DNA from: Calothrix sp. CSU_2_0
GTDB lineage: Bacteria; Cyanobacteriota; Cyanobacteriia; Cyanobacteriales; Nostocaceae
Direction of reading: 5' to 3'
NCBI GenBank assembly: GCA_012034595.1
Contig: JAAUPE010000027.1
Location: 1-58,743, forward strand
Length of the DNA stretch: 58,743 nucleotides
The first letter of the stretch is position 1; every line of letters begins with the position of its first letter. The notes below the pieces were generated by a model. The model was not told where the DNA came from. It did not search any database and saw only the letters and a list, made by a program, of their open reading frames with translations. The translations under genes and the position numbers were made by a program. Positions 25,273 through 35,094 of this stretch are shown in pieces.

Positions 25273-28200
25273 TTATTTCCCAACACCAGCTAGGGGGAAA
25301 ATAATTTGCTCCAAAGTTCGTAATAACTCCTGCTCGTTGTAAGGTTTTGAGAAATAAGCACGCGCACCTAATTGCATCGCCAATTGACGGTGCTTATCGC
25401 TACTCCTAGATGTCAGCATCGCCACAGGTATACCTTTAAAATCGTTGTTCGATTTGACACGACCTAAAAATCCATAGCCATCAATCCGAGGCATTTCAAT
25501 GTCACAAATGACAGCTTGAACCCTCAAACCTGCTTGGAGTTTTTCCATTGCATCTTGTCCATCTTTAGCTTGTTCCACCAAATAGCCAGCTTTCTCCAAA
25601 GTTAAAGCTAGGAAACGACGAACATTTATCGAGTCATCAACAATTAAAATAGTACCTTTTTGATCGCTGGGGATAGGTGTCGGTTTCTCTTCTTGGGGTG
25701 TGAGGAAGGCTGTTTTGAGACGTGCAGAAGGTAACTGCTGGGTTCTAGAAGTGCGTTCATGTTCGCGTAGCGTGTCCGTTGGCGAAGCCTGCCCGAAGGG
25801 CTTAGGACTCAGTGACTCGCTCGTTGTGTTCTGTGAAGCTGTAGCGGAGCTAATTGCATATAATAATTCCCCGACATTAACCAAGGGAACAACGCGCCCG
25901 TCACCGAGAATCGTACAATTATTAAAGCCCGCAGGTAAAGGAATATTCCCTTCAACTAAGCGAATTGCAACTTCCTGTTCTCCCCAAGTGCGATCGACCA
26001 ACACTGCCACAGGTTGGCTGTTACCCTGGAAAATTAGCACCGATTCGGCGTTAATTGCAGGTGCTGTTTCTAAATTTGGGTTGTCATAACGGGGGCAAGA
26101 AAATTCTAAATATCGACCTAAACGTATCAATGGCAACATGTTACCTTGCCAATTCAAGACTTCGCCGTTTGCCATTGCAAACACCAGTTCCTCTTGCTGC
26201 AAGAAAATTTCTTCGATCGCATCGGTGGGGAATGCGAGCAACATGCGATTTGTTTCCACCAGCAAAACTCTAGCTACAGAAAGGGTAAATGGTACTGATA
26301 GCCTAAATGTTGTTCCCTTGCCTAGTTCGGTATCGACTTTGACATCGCCTCGAACTTGCTTGAGGTTATTACGGACAACATCCATCCCCACACCTCGACC
26401 AGACAGAGATGTCACTTCGTCGGAGGTGGTAAAACCGGGTTCAAAAATTAACGAAAGTAGTTCTTCATCGCTAGCTTGTCCTAGCAAGGCAGCATCCAAA
26501 CCCATCTCTAATGCTCGGTTGCGAATCTTTTCTAAGGATATTCCCCGTCCGTCATCGCTGAGGGTAATAATGGTGCGGTTGCCGATGTGGGTAGCTTTAA
26601 TCTCGATGGTTCCCTGTTCGGGTTTACCTGCTGCGATTCTGCCACTGGGTACTTCGATTCCGTGGTCGAAAGCATTTCGCATTAAGTGCATTAATGGGTC
26701 ATTGAGCAATTCTAAAATACTGCGTTCGATTAGGGTGCTACCACCTTCGATTTTGAGTTGAACATTTTTGCCATACTCGATGCACAAGTCGCGTAAAGCA
26801 CGGGGAAAGCGGTCAACAATATCTGCAAGCGGACGCATCCGTACTTGAGTAAGTTTGCGCTGAAGTTGTTTTGAGGTTTTATTGAGTTTGCGGGAAATAT
26901 TATCGGTATCGTCAAGGCTAATTTGTAAATCGGTGGTGACTTCTTGTACCTGAACGATGGTTTCCATCACTTCTTGCGACAGCAGGTTAAGTTCGCTATA
27001 TCTATCCATTTCCAAAGCATCAAAACGATGATTGATGCTGGAAATTCCATTTTCATTATTTAGTTCATTATTTAATTCATTATTTAATTCAAGCCCGCGA
27101 TCGCTCTCAACCTGAAAATTATTTTCAAAAGAACTGCCATTAGGGTTAGTCAAAGAAGTTATACCCTGAGTGGCAATTCTATCATAGCCTGCCCGGAGAC
27201 TTTGGTTTTCGCGGTCTAGTACTTGCACCCGTTGGTTGAGGTTGCGAACGAGTTTACGTAAGCGATCGAGTTGCAAGTTTAAGCCATTGCGCTGGATAAT
27301 TAATTCACCAAATAAATCGTTAATTTGTTCGAGTTGTTTGCTGGGAACGCGGACTGTATTTTCTTGGGATTCCCGTTCCTTGGGTTTTTCGACAGGTTCG
27401 GCTTTTGCTTCGGGAAATTGATTGAATAAATAATTGTTATTTTTAAGATCGAAAGCTGCAACAGGTTCCGTTAGTTCAACTTCCTCAAAATCAATATTGG
27501 CACTTTCTTCCGCAAATGCAGCTTCCAAAGCCTCAAAATCAGTATTTAATACTTCGTCATCAATCCAATTTGCGATCGCAACTTCAGTTACAGCAGTTTT
27601 CGGGATACTATTTTCTGGAATCAACTCAGGTTCGATTGCCGGAATTGAGCTTTCAGTAATAGTTGTGGGCAAATTAGCAACTTCGATTTCCGTAGGTAGA
27701 CTTTCGAGTTGATTGGTTAATACTAAAGCTTGCGATCGTCTCCACGCATCCAGTGCTGCATGGGAAATTCTACTCACATGCACCGGATCTGCGTATTCTA
27801 AATGATGAGTGATGGATTCGCACAAACGACTAAAGGATTCTAATTGCAACATCTCACCCAATCCCCCCAACTCGGCAGCCATAATACTAACTTCTTCCTT
27901 TAAGCTGCTAGCTGGTTGCTTATCGGCTAAAATCGACTCCAAACGCTGCAAAGAAGCTTCAACCTCGGATTCAAACAGCAAGGGAATGATATCCTGACCA
28001 TCTTCCGGTGTCAGCATTGTACTTGCATCTTCCGGAGTTGGGTCACCCAAACGTTGATGCAACTCATCGAATACCGGATAGCAAAATGTTGCTAACCAGT
28101 CACTCTCTAAAACATTACCCTCCGAATGCAGTTCGACAATTTGACGCAACCAATCAACACCAGATAAAAGCAAACTTTGCAGTTCGGTGTCAATTTCCAA

Positions 28201-28452
28201 CGTATTTCGCTTAGTTTTCAAAACCTTAAACGAATCTTCGATCCGGTGTGCCAAATCGCTCAAAGCACGAAAACCCATCATTCCTGCCCCACCTTTAATC
28301 GAGTGGGCAGCTCGCAAGGCTGCATTGATTTTATCGATTTCAATCCGGTTGGTTGTATCGATTTCCAGCAATACCTCTTCCAACGTATTCAGATAGTCCG
28401 TTGCTTCTTCCAGAAACTGCATCTGGATTTCATGCTCTTTGTCCTGTGACAT
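25273..28452 (-). CDS. cheA: CheA-type histidine kinase with C-terminal receiver (PixL/HmpE-like)
   Basis: The 1059-residue hybrid kinase contains an HPt domain (residues 1-115, phospho-acceptor His50 in A-A-H-S-I-K-G-G-A) and a long acidic linker. A P3 dimerisation helix starts near V-R-V-P-S-K-Q-L-E-Q-I, followed by the HATPase (L-M-R-N-A-F-D-H-G-I-E, then D-D-G-R-G-I), a CheW-like domain, and a REC domain (I-L-I-V-D-D-S, phospho-Asp in I-C-D-I-E-M-P, then K-P-Y-N). It phosphorylates the operon's response regulators when its receptor signals. Two odd stretches lie in linkers: three E-L-N-N repeats (27047-27090) and a palindromic repeat read in frame (25759-25806). It is last of the five taxis genes. 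Confidence 0.93.
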   Translation of the reverse strand: MSQDKEHEIQMQFLEEATDYLNTLEEVLLEIDTTNRIEIDKINAALRAAHSIKGGAGMMGFRALSDLAHRIEDSFKVLKTKRNTLEIDTELQSLLLSGVDWLRQIVELHSEGNVLESDWLATFCYPVFDELHQRLGDPTPEDASTMLTPEDGQDIIPLLFESEVEASLQRLESILADKQPASSLKEEVSIMAAELGGLGEMLQLESFSRLCESITHHLEYADPVHVSRISHAALDAWRRSQALVLTNQLESLPTEIEVANLPTTITESSIPAIEPELIPENSIPKTAVTEVAIANWIDDEVLNTDFEALEAAFAEESANIDFEEVELTEPVAAFDLKNNNYLFNQFPEAKAEPVEKPKERESQENTVRVPSKQLEQINDLFGELIIQRNGLNLQLDRLRKLVRNLNQRVQVLDRENQSLRAGYDRIATQGITSLTNPNGSSFENNFQVESDRGLELNNELNNELNNENGISSINHRFDALEMDRYSELNLLSQEVMETIVQVQEVTTDLQISLDDTDNISRKLNKTSKQLQRKLTQVRMRPLADIVDRFPRALRDLCIEYGKNVQLKIEGGSTLIERSILELLNDPLMHLMRNAFDHGIEVPSGRIAAGKPEQGTIEIKATHIGNRTIITLSDDGRGISLEKIRNRALEMGLDAALLGQASDEELLSLIFEPGFTTSDEVTSLSGRGVGMDVVRNNLKQVRGDVKVDTELGKGTTFRLSVPFTLSVARVLLVETNRMLLAFPTDAIEEIFLQQEELVFAMANGEVLNWQGNMLPLIRLGRYLEFSCPRYDNPNLETAPAINAESVLIFQGNSQPVAVLVDRTWGEQEVAIRLVEGNIPLPAGFNNCTILGDGRVVPLVNVGELLYAISSATASQNTTSESLSPKPFGQASPTDTLREHERTSRTQQLPSARLKTAFLTPQEEKPTPIPSDQKGTILIVDDSINVRRFLALTLEKAGYLVEQAKDGQDAMEKLQAGLRVQAVICDIEMPRIDGYGFLGRVKSNNDFKGIPVAMLTSRSSDKHRQLAMQLGARAYFSKPYNEQELLRTLEQIIFPLAGVGK
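25759..25806. repeat. Dispersed palindromic repeat inside the cheA coding sequence
   Basis: The GTTCGCGTAGCGTGTCCG...GAAGGGCTTAG sequence is a cyanobacterial dispersed repeat. It is read in frame as S-P-K-P-F-G-Q-A-S-P-T-D-T-L-R-E-H between the CheW-like and receiver domains. Confidence 0.65.
27047..27090. repeat. 12-bp tandem repeat encoding E-L-N-N in cheA
   Basis: Three near-identical TTCATTATTTAA units give N-N-E-L-N-N-E-L-N-N-E-N in the linker before the P3 helices. The frame is unaffected by copy number. Confidence 0.75.
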
Positions 28453-28939
28453 GGTTTAGCCCTCTGCCATTAGTTATTTGTTATCGGTTTCTGTTATTTG
28501 TTGTTTGTTATACGGGAAATAGGGCTTCTGCCATTAAATGTAGTTTGTGAGTGGGTATTGGAAAATAATATTACTTTGCAATTCATAATTACTAGTTAAT
28601 AGTTAACAGTAACGAACAGCAAAAACTACTAACTACAAACCAACAACGAATCTACGGGGAAGTTTGCTCTTGTTAACCTGTAGGCTGACATAAATATACG
28701 AGAACCATCACCAATGTCCAATATCACGGCGTACAGACAAATCGGAATTTCCCCTAATATCTAGGAATTACCCCCCTTAATCCCCCCGATGCATTGGGGG
28801 AAAACTGGAAATCTAGTTCCCTACCCAAGGGTAGGGGAGAGTTAGAGGGGGGTTTCTATAATTTTGGATAATTCGACGACTTATGTATACATGCCCTATG
28901 CCCAATACCCAATGCCCCATGCCCCAAATCAACAAATAG
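28453..28939. other. Repeat-rich gap between receptor and cheA genes
   Basis: Contains the CCCC-rich element at 28770 and CCCAATGCC repeats (28897-28930). Both flanking genes run on the minus strand; the gap is large for an operon, so cheA may have a promoter of its own. Confidence 0.5.
28770..28853. repeat. 84-bp C-rich element with imperfect inverted ends
   Basis: It begins ACCCCCCTTAATCCCCCC and ends in a sequence whose complement starts ACCCCCCTCTAAC. Inside are the hairpins CCCCC/GGGGG (28784-28800) and CCTACCC/GGGTAGG. It resembles non-autonomous palindromic elements of cyanobacteria. Confidence 0.6.
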
Positions 28940-31840
28940 CTAACTGACTTTGAACGTACCAACGGTTGCTTGGAGTTGTTGAGATATTTCCACAGTTTCC
29001 TGCAATGATTCCGACACTTGGTGCGAAGAAGCACTAGTACGCTGCGAAGTCACGGCAATTTCCTTCATCAACTTGCTGACAATTTGCGAAGTTTCTACCT
29101 GAGATGCAGTCGCATTTGAGATAGATTGCACCAAAACATCGATTTGGCGTGACACCTCCAAGATTTGACTCAAACTTGACTTAGCATCTTCAACAATACG
29201 GGTTCCATCCACTACTTGAGTAGTTCCCAACTCCATCGCTTGCACAACATCAGTGGTTTCACGCTGAATATTTTCGACAATTTGCTCGATTTCTTTGGTT
29301 GCTGCCGCAGAACGTGCCGCTAATTCGCCAACTTCCTCCGCAACCACTACAAACCCTTGTCCTTCTTCTCCCGCGCGTGCAGCTTCAATCCCAGCATTAA
29401 TCGCGAGTAAATTGGTTTGCATGGAAATCTGGTTAATTAACGCCACCACTCGCGAAATTTGCTGTGTAGATTCTCCCAAACGCTTGACTTTTTTGGTAGT
29501 TTCGCCGACAGTTTCGCGCAAATTCAAGATGTTTTGCACCGTCTTATCCATAGCCTGTCCGCTCTTTACCGCAGTTGTTCGGGCTGTATTAGCGACTCTC
29601 TCAGCAAGTTTTGCGTTTTCTGCAACCGATTGCATCGAGTATGTCATTTTATCAACTGCATCGAGGGTGTGGTTGATTTCTGTGGCTTGCTGGAGTGCTT
29701 CATTTGCGAGTTCACTAATTGAACCTGAATTTTTGGCGATCGCAAAGTTGACTTTGGTTGCCGTATCCTTCACTTGGGTGACAATATCGCGCAAACTCTC
29801 AACAATCGAGTTGAAAAAGTCAGCAACCGTACCAATTTCACCCGCAGTTACATCTGCACGTACTGTTAAATCTCCACTGGCAGCTCCCTCAATTTCTGTG
29901 AGCAATTCTAAAAGTTGCATTTGCAGTGTTTCTTTTTGATTGCGTTCCTCTGCGGTGCTTTTTTCTGCCACCATCCGACCTTTTTCGACAACTTCCAAAA
30001 GTTGAGCTTGTTCGAGTGCGTAACCGATTTGAATTGCTAATTGCTTGAATAAATCAATATCCGATAATTCCCACTCCCTGGGGTTATCGCATTGATGGGC
30101 AATAATCAAACCAATCAGTTGTTCTTGCTTAATCACAGGGGCAATCAAATTTGCTTTGACTGCGAATTTTTCCAGCATTTTGATGTAACAAGCGGCGTTT
30201 TTGAGGCTGGAGTCTTTGTAAATATCGTTAATTGCCCGTACTCTACCATCTTTATAGGTTTCCACATGGCGGTTTCGGAAACAAGGGTCGTCAATTTCCA
30301 CACCCATCATTTTGGGAAAACCTGCCACTAATGCTTCTGCGACAATCTCACCATCCCAAGAATCGGGATTGAATTGATAAAAAATAACTCGATCCGTGGC
30401 GATCGCTTGGCGAATTTCTCGGACTGCGGTTTCTAATATCACATCCACTCGCAAACTTTGCCGCATTCGCAGGGTAATTTCTGCCAGATTTTTGGTACGT
30501 TCGACATCAAGTTCTTGTTTTTGCAGAAGTAGCTGCAATTGTGTTGCCATCTGATTGATGTTAGTACCTAGCACCCCTAATTCGTCATTGCGTTCGATTT
30601 CTAACCGGGTATTTAGTTCACCTTCTCCCAATCGCGATACTGCTGCTGCGGCATTCAAAATTGGCTCTGTGGCACGTTTTGCCAACAAATAGGCAATTCC
30701 CGCAACTATTAATGCTGTTAATCCTGTAAATAGTGTGTTTACTAAAAATAACTGTCGTTGTGCTGCAAAGGCTGTGGCTTTATCTATGGCTAAAATCACT
30801 TGCCATTTTAAGTCTGGCAATCCATCCAGACTTTGCGATGCATAACTCACCAGTTGTTCTTGATTATCAATTCGATCGGTGGTGATAAACGTACCAGCTT
30901 TGTTCGCTGCCGATTGTTGCTCTAAACCAGGAAAATCACTTTTAGCATCCCGACCAATGTGATTTTTTTCTGTTGCCAAAAAGAATTTTCCACTGCTATC
31001 ACTCAAGTGATATTCTCGATCGCCCTCAGCATAATTGATGATGATATTTTCTATGGATTTAATCGGCATACTTCCCTTGACAATCGCAATCACTTCTCCC
31101 GTCACAGAATCTTTTACAGGTGCAGCAGTAAAAACACTAGATGCTTTTGTGATTGGCGATATTGTCGGTTGGCTAATAACTGGACGACCTGTTTTTAAAG
31201 CTTCTTGAAAATAATTGCGATATGCCTCCGGCATTAAGCTCTGCTTATCGCTATGGTTGGGAAGCGGTTGACCTTGGGATTGTGTCAGCACTTCTCCATT
31301 CGGACTAAAAACAGCGATACTATCGTAAACTTTATAACTCGAAATAAATTTATCTAAAATAGCTTGTTTTTCCTGCTGTGTCGAACTTTCACGAATACGA
31401 CGGTTAGCAAAAATAGGCAAATCAGCTAGAACCTGGATATCCCCGTACCGTTCGATCATAAAACGGTTAACTTTATCGGCAAATCCTTCAGCTTCAGCTT
31501 TTTGAATTAGAGAAATCTTATCTTCAATCGATTTACTGGCGATCGTATAGGATAAAGCACCAAGAATCAAAACTGGAAGAGTTCCAATTGCGATCGCAAG
31601 AATTGTTGCTTTTGTCTGCAAACTCAACTTCTTCAAATTCTCAGTCACCAGCTTTTTATGACTCACTTTAGTCTGAGGTTGAATCGTCGGCGGATTAGAA
31701 TATATAACTATATTGCTAGCATTACTAGCATTACTAATATTATGACTATTGTTTTTGGCGATTTTATCAGAATTAGAGACTTTGAAGGATGACTCCTCTT
31801 TATCATTGCTACTCTGAGCAGCATCTGTTTTATTCAACAT
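28940..31840 (-). CDS. Methyl-accepting chemotaxis protein with Cache and phytochrome-like GAF (PixJ/HmpD-like)
   Basis: The 966-residue receptor has an Asn/Ser-rich cytoplasmic leader (1-80), TM1 (about 82-104), a periplasmic dCache-like domain (105-365), TM2 (about 368-388), HAMP (about 390-440) and a GAF domain (about 455-620). A second HAMP-like region and the signalling hairpin follow, with the tip in [21 protein letters not shown]. The GAF carries D-P-C-F, a motif of DXCF cyanobacteriochromes, and a Cys (A-A-C-Y-I-K) near the bilin-attachment site, but 31 residues apart instead of 28 and followed by Tyr rather than His. Bilin binding is therefore uncertain. It lies between cheW and cheA. 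Confidence 0.92.
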   Translation of the reverse strand: MLNKTDAAQSSNDKEESSFKVSNSDKIAKNNSHNISNASNASNIVIYSNPPTIQPQTKVSHKKLVTENLKKLSLQTKATILAIAIGTLPVLILGALSYTIASKSIEDKISLIQKAEAEGFADKVNRFMIERYGDIQVLADLPIFANRRIRESSTQQEKQAILDKFISSYKVYDSIAVFSPNGEVLTQSQGQPLPNHSDKQSLMPEAYRNYFQEALKTGRPVISQPTISPITKASSVFTAAPVKDSVTGEVIAIVKGSMPIKSIENIIINYAEGDREYHLSDSSGKFFLATEKNHIGRDAKSDFPGLEQQSAANKAGTFITTDRIDNQEQLVSYASQSLDGLPDLKWQVILAIDKATAFAAQRQLFLVNTLFTGLTALIVAGIAYLLAKRATEPILNAAAAVSRLGEGELNTRLEIERNDELGVLGTNINQMATQLQLLLQKQELDVERTKNLAEITLRMRQSLRVDVILETAVREIRQAIATDRVIFYQFNPDSWDGEIVAEALVAGFPKMMGVEIDDPCFRNRHVETYKDGRVRAINDIYKDSSLKNAACYIKMLEKFAVKANLIAPVIKQEQLIGLIIAHQCDNPREWELSDIDLFKQLAIQIGYALEQAQLLEVVEKGRMVAEKSTAEERNQKETLQMQLLELLTEIEGAASGDLTVRADVTAGEIGTVADFFNSIVESLRDIVTQVKDTATKVNFAIAKNSGSISELANEALQQATEINHTLDAVDKMTYSMQSVAENAKLAERVANTARTTAVKSGQAMDKTVQNILNLRETVGETTKKVKRLGESTQQISRVVALINQISMQTNLLAINAGIEAARAGEEGQGFVVVAEEVGELAARSAAATKEIEQIVENIQRETTDVVQAMELGTTQVVDGTRIVEDAKSSLSQILEVSRQIDVLVQSISNATASQVETSQIVSKLMKEIAVTSQRTSASSHQVSESLQETVEISQQLQATVGTFKVS

Positions 31841-31971
31841 AAAATAATTCCCCTAGATTAAGCGAATGACTAGTCAGTAAACAAGAACACAACAAACTTT
31901 ATAAAAGCCAAAAAAATCTTAAAAATATTTCTTTTTAAGCACAAATTAGAAGTCACCCTTAATCCCTAACC

Positions 31972-32469
31972 TTAATCCGCACGCAAAACCGAAGCATTTA
32001 AAATTGCTTGGGCATCCAATACCAACAAAGTCTCCTTTTGCTGCACCACACAACCACGCAAATAAGGCACTAAACTCGCAGCAACCTGCCCCACAGGGGA
32101 ATGTACCTCATCTGGCATAAACTTAGTTGTACCGATAATTTCCTCCACCACCAAACCCAATAGCAACGACTCAACCCGCACAATAATCACGTTGTATTGC
32201 CTGAGTCGAGTTTCTAAAGACTCTAAATTCATCATTCTGGGCAAATCCACAGTCCAAACAATCCGACTTCGCCAATTCATTAACCCCAAAATACAAGGTG
32301 GCATACTTGGCATCGAAGTGATTGACTCAACAGGTATTGCGATCGCTTCCTGTGTATGTCGCATCGATAACACCGCAGTCGTTTGTCTGTTGATTTGAAA
32401 TTTCAAATAACCATCACTTAAGTTACTGAGATTTTGGGCAGTCGCTAATGCAATTTTTGAACTATCCAT
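31972..32469 (-). CDS. cheW: CheW-like adaptor protein (PixI/HmpC-like)
   Basis: The 165-residue single CheW domain has P-V-E-S-I-T-S-M-P-S-M-P-P-C-I-L-G-L-M-N-W-R-S-R-I-V-W-T-V-D-L, the beta-barrel core, and L-G-L-V-V-E-E-I-I-G-T further on. CheW links the receptor to CheA at the signalling cluster. It follows the CheY gene by 20 bases and precedes the receptor by 131, as in Pix and Hmp operons. Confidence 0.93.
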   Translation of the reverse strand: MDSSKIALATAQNLSNLSDGYLKFQINRQTTAVLSMRHTQEAIAIPVESITSMPSMPPCILGLMNWRSRIVWTVDLPRMMNLESLETRLRQYNVIIVRVESLLLGLVVEEIIGTTKFMPDEVHSPVGQVAASLVPYLRGCVVQQKETLLVLDAQAILNASVLRAD

Positions 32470-32489
32470 TTTTCAATTATCCGTAAATC

Positions 32490-32870
32490 CTACATCGATA
32501 ATGATTTAATTGCACGTACTAATTGGTCACGGGTGTAAGGCTTAGTAATATAAGCATCAGCACCTTGTCGCATTGCCCACAAACGGTCAATTTCCTGATT
32601 TTTAGAACTGCAAATCACAATAGGTACTTTTTCAGTTGTCGGGTTACGTTTGAGTGCGCGACACAACTCAAAACCACTCATTCCCGGCATGACAACGTCA
32701 GTAACTACAACATCTAACTTTTGCTCCATAGCCTTTTCTAGCGCTTCTTTCGCACCAGTCGCTTCGATCACATTAAAGCCACTTTCCTTAAGATAATGAC
32801 TCATCAACTCTAATTCACTGGGAGAATCTTCTACTATGAGAATTGTGCTTAACAATGTCGTCAGACTCAT
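32490..32870 (-). CDS. cheY: CheY-like response regulator (PixH/HmpB-like)
   Basis: The 126-residue single receiver domain has the acidic pair E14-D15 (I-L-I-V-E-D-S), phospho-acceptor Asp58 in V-V-T-D-V-V-M-P-G, the conserved Ser in V-I-C-S-S, and Lys in Y-I-T-K-P-Y. There is no output domain. It probably receives phosphate from the operon's CheA and tunes pilus motors or the PATAN regulator. Confidence 0.93.
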   Translation of the reverse strand: MSLTTLLSTILIVEDSPSELELMSHYLKESGFNVIEATGAKEALEKAMEQKLDVVVTDVVMPGMSGFELCRALKRNPTTEKVPIVICSSKNQEIDRLWAMRQGADAYITKPYTRDQLVRAIKSLSM

Positions 32871-33024
32871 TCTTCTTATTCCCTGAATAAATCGTTAATA
32901 AAATTGTCTACTAAATATCGATTAATTGATTTAAACAAACGCCTAAACAAATCTTTCAAAGTTACTCAAACTAATCCGAAAAGAGCAAAATAAAGCAAAA
33001 ATATCTTTATTTCCGCCACCTGTA

Positions 33025-34125
33025 CTAGTTAATATATTTAAATATCATTTTGAGTAATTCCGATTGAGTAAAGGGTTTTGTTAAGTAACCCGAAGACCTT
33101 ACTAATTTTGCCTTAGCTCGGTCAATAAATCCAGTTCGACCTGTCACCATAATAATTGGTGTATCTTTAAATATTGAATGCCTCCTTAATAACGAACACA
33201 ACTCATATCCATCCAAATTCGGCATCTCCACATCCAATAAAATTAAATCGGGTTTGCTGCGGAGAATTTGCATCAAAGCTTTCACGGGGTCATTAATCAT
33301 CACCACGGTAAAATTACTTCGATCCAAAAAATGTTTGATCGAATTTAAAACCGTTGGACTATCATCTATACAAGCCACTGTATAAGCTTTAGTTGCTTGC
33401 TGTGGTTGGGAAATTTCGTTGTTATTAGCCAGCGCATCAACACTAATATTACTGGACAATTGCTGAGGTATTTGCTCAGTGACACTCGATGATGCTTCTA
33501 CTCCTTGTTGGGTTTCGACATCAGCAGCATAACTTGCTTCTTGCTCGTCGCGAGATGAAACCGCGATCGCACTCGAAGCAGACGAATTATGATACTGAGT
33601 CCGCAAATGTCGCTGACAATATTCAACTAACACCCTTAAATCCAAACTACAAAACTTTGGTAACTCATCCAAAGCAGTTTCACGCTGAAATTCGTAACTT
33701 CCTTCTTTCAACACCAAGAACGACTCTAAGACTTCCTTCGCTAACTCCTCAATTAAAGTAGCCGCTTGTTCGCAACTGATATAATTACGATTAACCAACC
33801 AGCAAATAGCTTGATAGTCTGCCTGTCCGATTGATTGGTTATCGTGCTTTCCTTCAAACAACAATCGCATCTGCATCCGGGTAGAACTGTTCAGTGCAGG
33901 TATTTGCTTGCTGAAACGTTCGAGATGACCATCAAGCCAATCAAACAACTGATTTGAGTATGAGCCATAAATCAACTTACCCTCATAAAGATAAAGTGAC
34001 CAAGAAATGGCTCCAGTCAGTACTTTTAAGCAACCAGTAGCACGACGACTTGTTAATTGTGCCAATAACGATAGCGGGTGTAGCTTTTGAAAAACCCTGT
34101 AGCTATCGAGTGGAGTTGTACTCAT
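33025..34125 (-). CDS. PATAN-domain response regulator (PatA/PixG/HmpA-like)
   Basis: The 366-residue protein starts with a DUF4388/PATAN region (residues about 10-190: L-A-Q-L-T-S-R-R-A-T-G-C-L-K-V, then L-Y-E-G-K-L-I-Y-G-S-Y-S) and ends in a receiver (about 245-366) with I-D-D-S, D-L-I-L-L-D-V-E-M-P-N-L-D-G-Y and Y-L-T-K-P-F. A Gln/Ser-rich linker joins them. PatA-type regulators act on pilus motors and polarity and, in Anabaena, heterocyst patterning. It is the first gene of the taxis operon. Confidence 0.93.
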   Translation of the reverse strand: MSTTPLDSYRVFQKLHPLSLLAQLTSRRATGCLKVLTGAISWSLYLYEGKLIYGSYSNQLFDWLDGHLERFSKQIPALNSSTRMQMRLLFEGKHDNQSIGQADYQAICWLVNRNYISCEQAATLIEELAKEVLESFLVLKEGSYEFQRETALDELPKFCSLDLRVLVEYCQRHLRTQYHNSSASSAIAVSSRDEQEASYAADVETQQGVEASSSVTEQIPQQLSSNISVDALANNNEISQPQQATKAYTVACIDDSPTVLNSIKHFLDRSNFTVVMINDPVKALMQILRSKPDLILLDVEMPNLDGYELCSLLRRHSIFKDTPIIMVTGRTGFIDRAKAKLVRSSGYLTKPFTQSELLKMIFKYIN

Positions 34126-34464
34126 TTTGTCTCTTACCTAAACTTCATCCGATAGGTATAACCGAAATTTTTGACAATAGCTTCCCAAAACTCAAACAGA
34201 ACAAACATGATTTCGTGATTTAATATACAAAAAATGACACTGCCGGAATGGTAGAACTGAGCGAAACCAGTAACTATTAGAAATAAAAAGCTCTCAGACA
34301 ATTTAGAAAAGTTGTAAACAATACACCTACTTATACTGAGATTACCAAACATTTTGAGACTGGGCATGAAAAAAGTGTGAAGACTAAATAAAGGCACTCT
34401 TCTGAGTGTAAATTTTTGTGTTACATTGACATGTCAACAGTATTACAAGTTACGTTTTGAATCA

Positions 34465-34492
34465 TTAGCTTAAGTATTAATACTTAAGCTAA
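34465..34492. promoter_or_regulatory. 28-bp perfect palindrome upstream of the taxis operon
   Basis: The half-site TTAGCTTAAGTATT is followed directly by its exact complement. It lies 340 bases before the first taxis gene. Perfect symmetry and AT content suit an operator for a dimeric regulator or a cruciform. The function is inferred. Confidence 0.5.
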
Positions 34493-34875
34493 ATTCCCTT
34501 TTATAATGATGCAATTTAACAGATTATACCTTTGGATATCAATTAAGTATTGTTACTTGTATACGTTTATTTTTCAAATTGATAATAATTCCTTCATATT
34601 TGGCAGCAAAATCGATTCTTTCTGCTAAAAAGGTTAATTCATCAGATTTTATAGTATTGCCATTAAATCGACTATTAAAGTTTGATTTTATACAATGTAT
34701 TTTTTATATTATCTTGCTTGAAAAGATTAAAGCTACTTTTTTCGGCAAAATGAGAGTATCAAATAGCTGTGAAAACTAGAATTGTGCGATCGCAATTGGT
34801 TAGTTATATTTTTACCAGGATTAAATGTTGTTTTTATTACTGCATACCACTGAAAAGAACATTACCAAGCAAAGC

Positions 34876-34903
34876 AAAAAGCCAGCTCCGAGAAGCTGGC
34901 TTT
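34876..34903 (-). terminator. Terminator of the tRNA-Leu gene
   Basis: AAAGCCAGCT and AGCTGGCTTT form a 10-bp stem with a 6-base loop. A T-run follows on the minus strand, 37 bases past the tRNA end. Confidence 0.8.
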
Positions 34904-34939
34904 CTAAAAATTGAAACTTGTTGATTAAATATTTCTAAA

Positions 34940-35021
34940 TGCGGATAAAAGGACTTGAACCTTCACACCTTACGGTACTAGAACCTAAATCTAGCGCGTC
35001 TGCCAATTCCGCCATATCCGC
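34940..35021 (-). tRNA. tRNA-Leu (anticodon UAG)
   Basis: The 82-base minus-strand tRNA has the acceptor stem GCGGATA paired with TATCCGC, the class II long variable arm (TACCGTAAGGTGT), the T-loop GGTTCAAGTCC, and the anticodon stem CTAGA...TCTAG enclosing TTTAGGT. TAG is the anticodon. CCA is not encoded, as is usual in cyanobacteria. Confidence 0.95.
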
Positions 35022-35094
35022 ATGAGAAAATAATATAGCAAATTATCAAACAATTGGAAAGGGAAAAAGGGAATTTGCTTCCCCACCCCATTTT

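Larger units (their letters stand above)
34126..34939. other. Long AT-rich region upstream of the taxis operon
   Basis: About 810 bases. The short open frames at 34134-34397 and 34579-34779 show no protein-like pattern. It holds a 12-bp palindrome TTGACATGTCAA at 34426-34437, the 28-bp palindrome at 34465, and the tRNA terminator at 34876. The taxis promoter should be here. Confidence 0.5.

Noticed and set aside
26138-26761. 207-codon plus-strand frame opposite cheA
   Set aside because: A shadow of the HATPase and CheW-like coding sequence.
29295-29939. Long plus-strand frame opposite the chemoreceptor
   Set aside because: It mirrors the helical repeats of the signalling domain; the minus-strand gene is certain.
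34134-34397. 87-codon minus-strand frame next to the taxis operon
   Set aside because: Phe/Ile-rich chance frame in AT-rich DNA, abutting the start of the PATAN gene with no conserved pattern.
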